From assembly GCA_016210395.1 (NCBI GenBank), contig JACQUI010000381.1:1-5885 (forward strand): 5,885 nucleotides of DNA. The letters are read 5' to 3'. Shown here in pieces: positions 4,593-5,885 of this stretch (its first letter is position 1; every line of letters begins with the position of its first letter). Below the pieces are notes generated by a model, which saw only the letters and a list, made by a program, of their open reading frames with translations, did not search any database and had not been told where the DNA came from. The stretch is from Chloroflexota bacterium (lineage in GTDB: Bacteria; Chloroflexota; Dehalococcoidia; Lucifugimonadales; JACPCL1). The position numbers and the translations under genes were made by a program.

Positions 4593-5885
4593 CTAATGCC
4601 CGCCGCCGGCCCAGGCGACGCGGGAGAAGTCGCGCTCCTGGCGGGTCATCATCTCCAGGAGGGCGGAGCGCCCCTGCTTGTTGGCGTCCAGCGCCCGCTT
4701 GATGGCGGGGACCACCTGCTTGGGGTCCTCCACGCGCTCGCCGTAAATGCCCAGGGCCTCGCCCAGCTTGGCGTAGCTGCCGCCCAGCAGGTTGCTGCCG
4801 AACCGCTCGCTGGCGGCGGGCATATTGCGGTCGTAGCCGCCCATGCGCCCGTTGTTCAGCACAACGGTGATGATCGGCGCGTTGGCGCGGACCGTCGTCT
4901 CGAAGTCGAAACCGGCCATACCGATGGCCGCATCGCCCAGCAGGTGCACGACGGTCTTGTCCGGTGCGGCGAGCTTTGCGCCGATGGAGATACCCAGGGA
5001 GTAGCCGAGCTGGGTGGAGTTGCCCCAGCCGATGTACCCGTGGGGGATGACCGGCTGGTAGAAGGGCGTCATCTGGTCGCGCGGGTTGCCGGAGTCGTGG
5101 GTCATGATGGTGTTCCGGCGGTCGAGGGTGTGCATCATGTCCCAGATGACGCGGTAGGGGTTGATGGGGCGCTCGTCGGAGGTGAGCTTGGGCATCCACT
5201 TGTTCAGCCATTCCTGCTTGACGGCCGCTACTTCCTTTGCCACGGCGTCGTTGCCCTTGCGGCCGTTGGGGCCTGCCTGCTTCTTGACCTCGGCGATGAG
5301 CTGCTGGAGGACCAGCTTCACGTCGCCAAGGACGGCGGCGTCCAGGGGGTACTCGTTGTTCAGGTCGCGCTCGTCGTTGGTGCACTGGACCATCGTCTTG
5401 CCGTGGGGCACGGGCGAACCCACCAGGGAGACGTAGAAGGTGGAGCCGATGCCGAAGACAAGGTCGGCCTTGCGCAGGAAGTGCTCCACCATGCCGGTGG
5501 CGGTGTTGCCGCCGTTGCCCAGGGCAAGGGGATGGTCTTCGGGGAAGGCGCTCTTGCCGGTGGTGATGGTCATGACCGGAGCGTTGGCAAGCTCGGCGAA
5601 CTCGCGCAGCTCGTTCCACGCCTCGCAGTCCAGTACGCCCTGGCCTACGTGCAGGACGGGCGCCTTGGCGGCGAGGAGGGCCTTCACAGCAGCGGCGACA
5701 TCCTGCGGGTCGCCCGCGCTCTTGTTGCCGGCAACGGGCCTGTAGTCAAACTTGGTCTCGTCTATTTCTTCGTTCGCCACGTCGCCTGGGACCTCAAGGA
5801 GGACCGGCCCAGTCCGGCCAGTGCGCAGGTTCTTGAAGGCGTAGCGCATCATCTCAGGGACGCGGTCTGCTGCGTTGACCTGGGC
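4593..5885 (-). CDS. thiamine-pyrophosphate-dependent, acetolactate-synthase-like enzyme (N terminus outside the window)
   Basis: C-terminal 430 residues of a thiamine-diphosphate enzyme of the acetolactate synthase / pyruvate oxidase / oxalyl-CoA decarboxylase superfamily. The open frame runs through the right edge, and the residues before the first in-window ATG (5852) continue the family pattern, so that ATG is not the start. About 120-150 residues are probably missing. Visible residues 1-36 are the end of the PYR domain, closing with GPVLLEVPGDV. About 59-190 form the central domain (APVLHVGQGVLD; later DLVFGIGSTF). About 245-405 form the cofactor domain, with G-D-A at 317-319, then 24 residues, then N-N at 344-345: the Mg/thiamine-diphosphate motif GDG-X24-NN with Ala in place of the third Gly. 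The product ends in WAGGGH. The exact substrate is not readable; ketoacid decarboxylation or carboligation is likely. It is convergent with dinB and 54 bp away, so no shared operon. Confidence 0.88.
   Translation of the reverse strand, partial: AQVNAADRVPEMMRYAFKNLRTGRTGPVLLEVPGDVANEEIDETKFDYRPVAGNKSAGDPQDVAAAVKALLAAKAPVLHVGQGVLDCEAWNELREFAELANAPVMTITTGKSAFPEDHPLALGNGGNTATGMVEHFLRKADLVFGIGSTFYVSLVGSPVPHGKTMVQCTNDERDLNNEYPLDAAVLGDVKLVLQQLIAEVKKQAGPNGRKGNDAVAKEVAAVKQEWLNKWMPKLTSDERPINPYRVIWDMMHTLDRRNTIMTHDSGNPRDQMTPFYQPVIPHGYIGWGNSTQLGYSLGISIGAKLAAPDKTVVHLLGDAAIGMAGFDFETTVRANAPIITVVLNNGRMGGYDRNMPAASERFGSNLLGGSYAKLGEALGIYGERVEDPKQVVPAIKRALDANKQGRSALLEMMTRQERDFSRVAWAGGGH

Noticed and set aside
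4498..5619. Minus-strand open frame of 373 aa within the thiamine-pyrophosphate gene region
   Set aside because: Arg/Pro/Gln/His-rich composition typical of an out-of-frame reading of GC-rich DNA, and it runs through the convergent terminator.
1..5885. CRISPR array, tRNA, insertion sequence, phage or toxin-antitoxin genes
   Set aside because: No regularly spaced repeats, cloverleaf, transposase, integrase or small paired genes could be seen on either strand.

Overview
The window is high-GC bacterial chromosome that looks like ordinary core or accessory-core DNA. It holds five protein genes and no sign of a phage, transposon, CRISPR array or tRNA. The style of the proteins (a thiamine-pyrophosphate enzyme with an unusual GDA motif, a small CWC-type GNAT acetyltransferase, a generic MFS permease, an OmpR-type regulator and a Pol IV) suggests a free-living, GC-rich bacterium. 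Chloroflexota is my best guess, but this is an impression from protein style and no marker gene is present.

Layout, left to right. A perfect 28-bp palindrome (9-36) and a possible promoter precede a GNAT acetyltransferase (about 103-705). A 368-bp gap without a gene follows. Its first part is very C-rich and G-poor, its middle carries alternating inverted CGAATC repeats, and its end carries a good sigma70-like promoter for a 12-helix MFS transporter (1074-2435). A perfect TATAAT lies just past the transporter stop and probably starts the transcript of an OmpR/PhoB-family response regulator (2648-3346). No histidine kinase follows. A 12-bp hairpin ends that unit, and an extended -10 element placed 7 nt before the ATG drives dinB, encoding DNA polymerase IV (3474-4538). 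dinB ends in an 18-bp perfect hairpin that begins on its stop codon. The last gene (4593 to the right edge, minus strand) converges on dinB and encodes the C-terminal two-thirds or more of an acetolactate-synthase-like thiamine-pyrophosphate enzyme. Its N terminus lies outside the window.

The genes do not form an evident pathway. Each seems to have its own promoter or terminator: an acetyltransferase, an efflux-type permease, an orphan regulator, a translesion polymerase and a thiamine-pyrophosphate enzyme. The regulator could control the neighbouring permease, but nothing in the sequence proves it. I found no convincing new system. The points most worth a second look are the probable leaderless dinB transcript, the palindrome overlapping the first promoter, the CGAATC repeat cluster and the GDG-to-GDA change in the thiamine-pyrophosphate enzyme.
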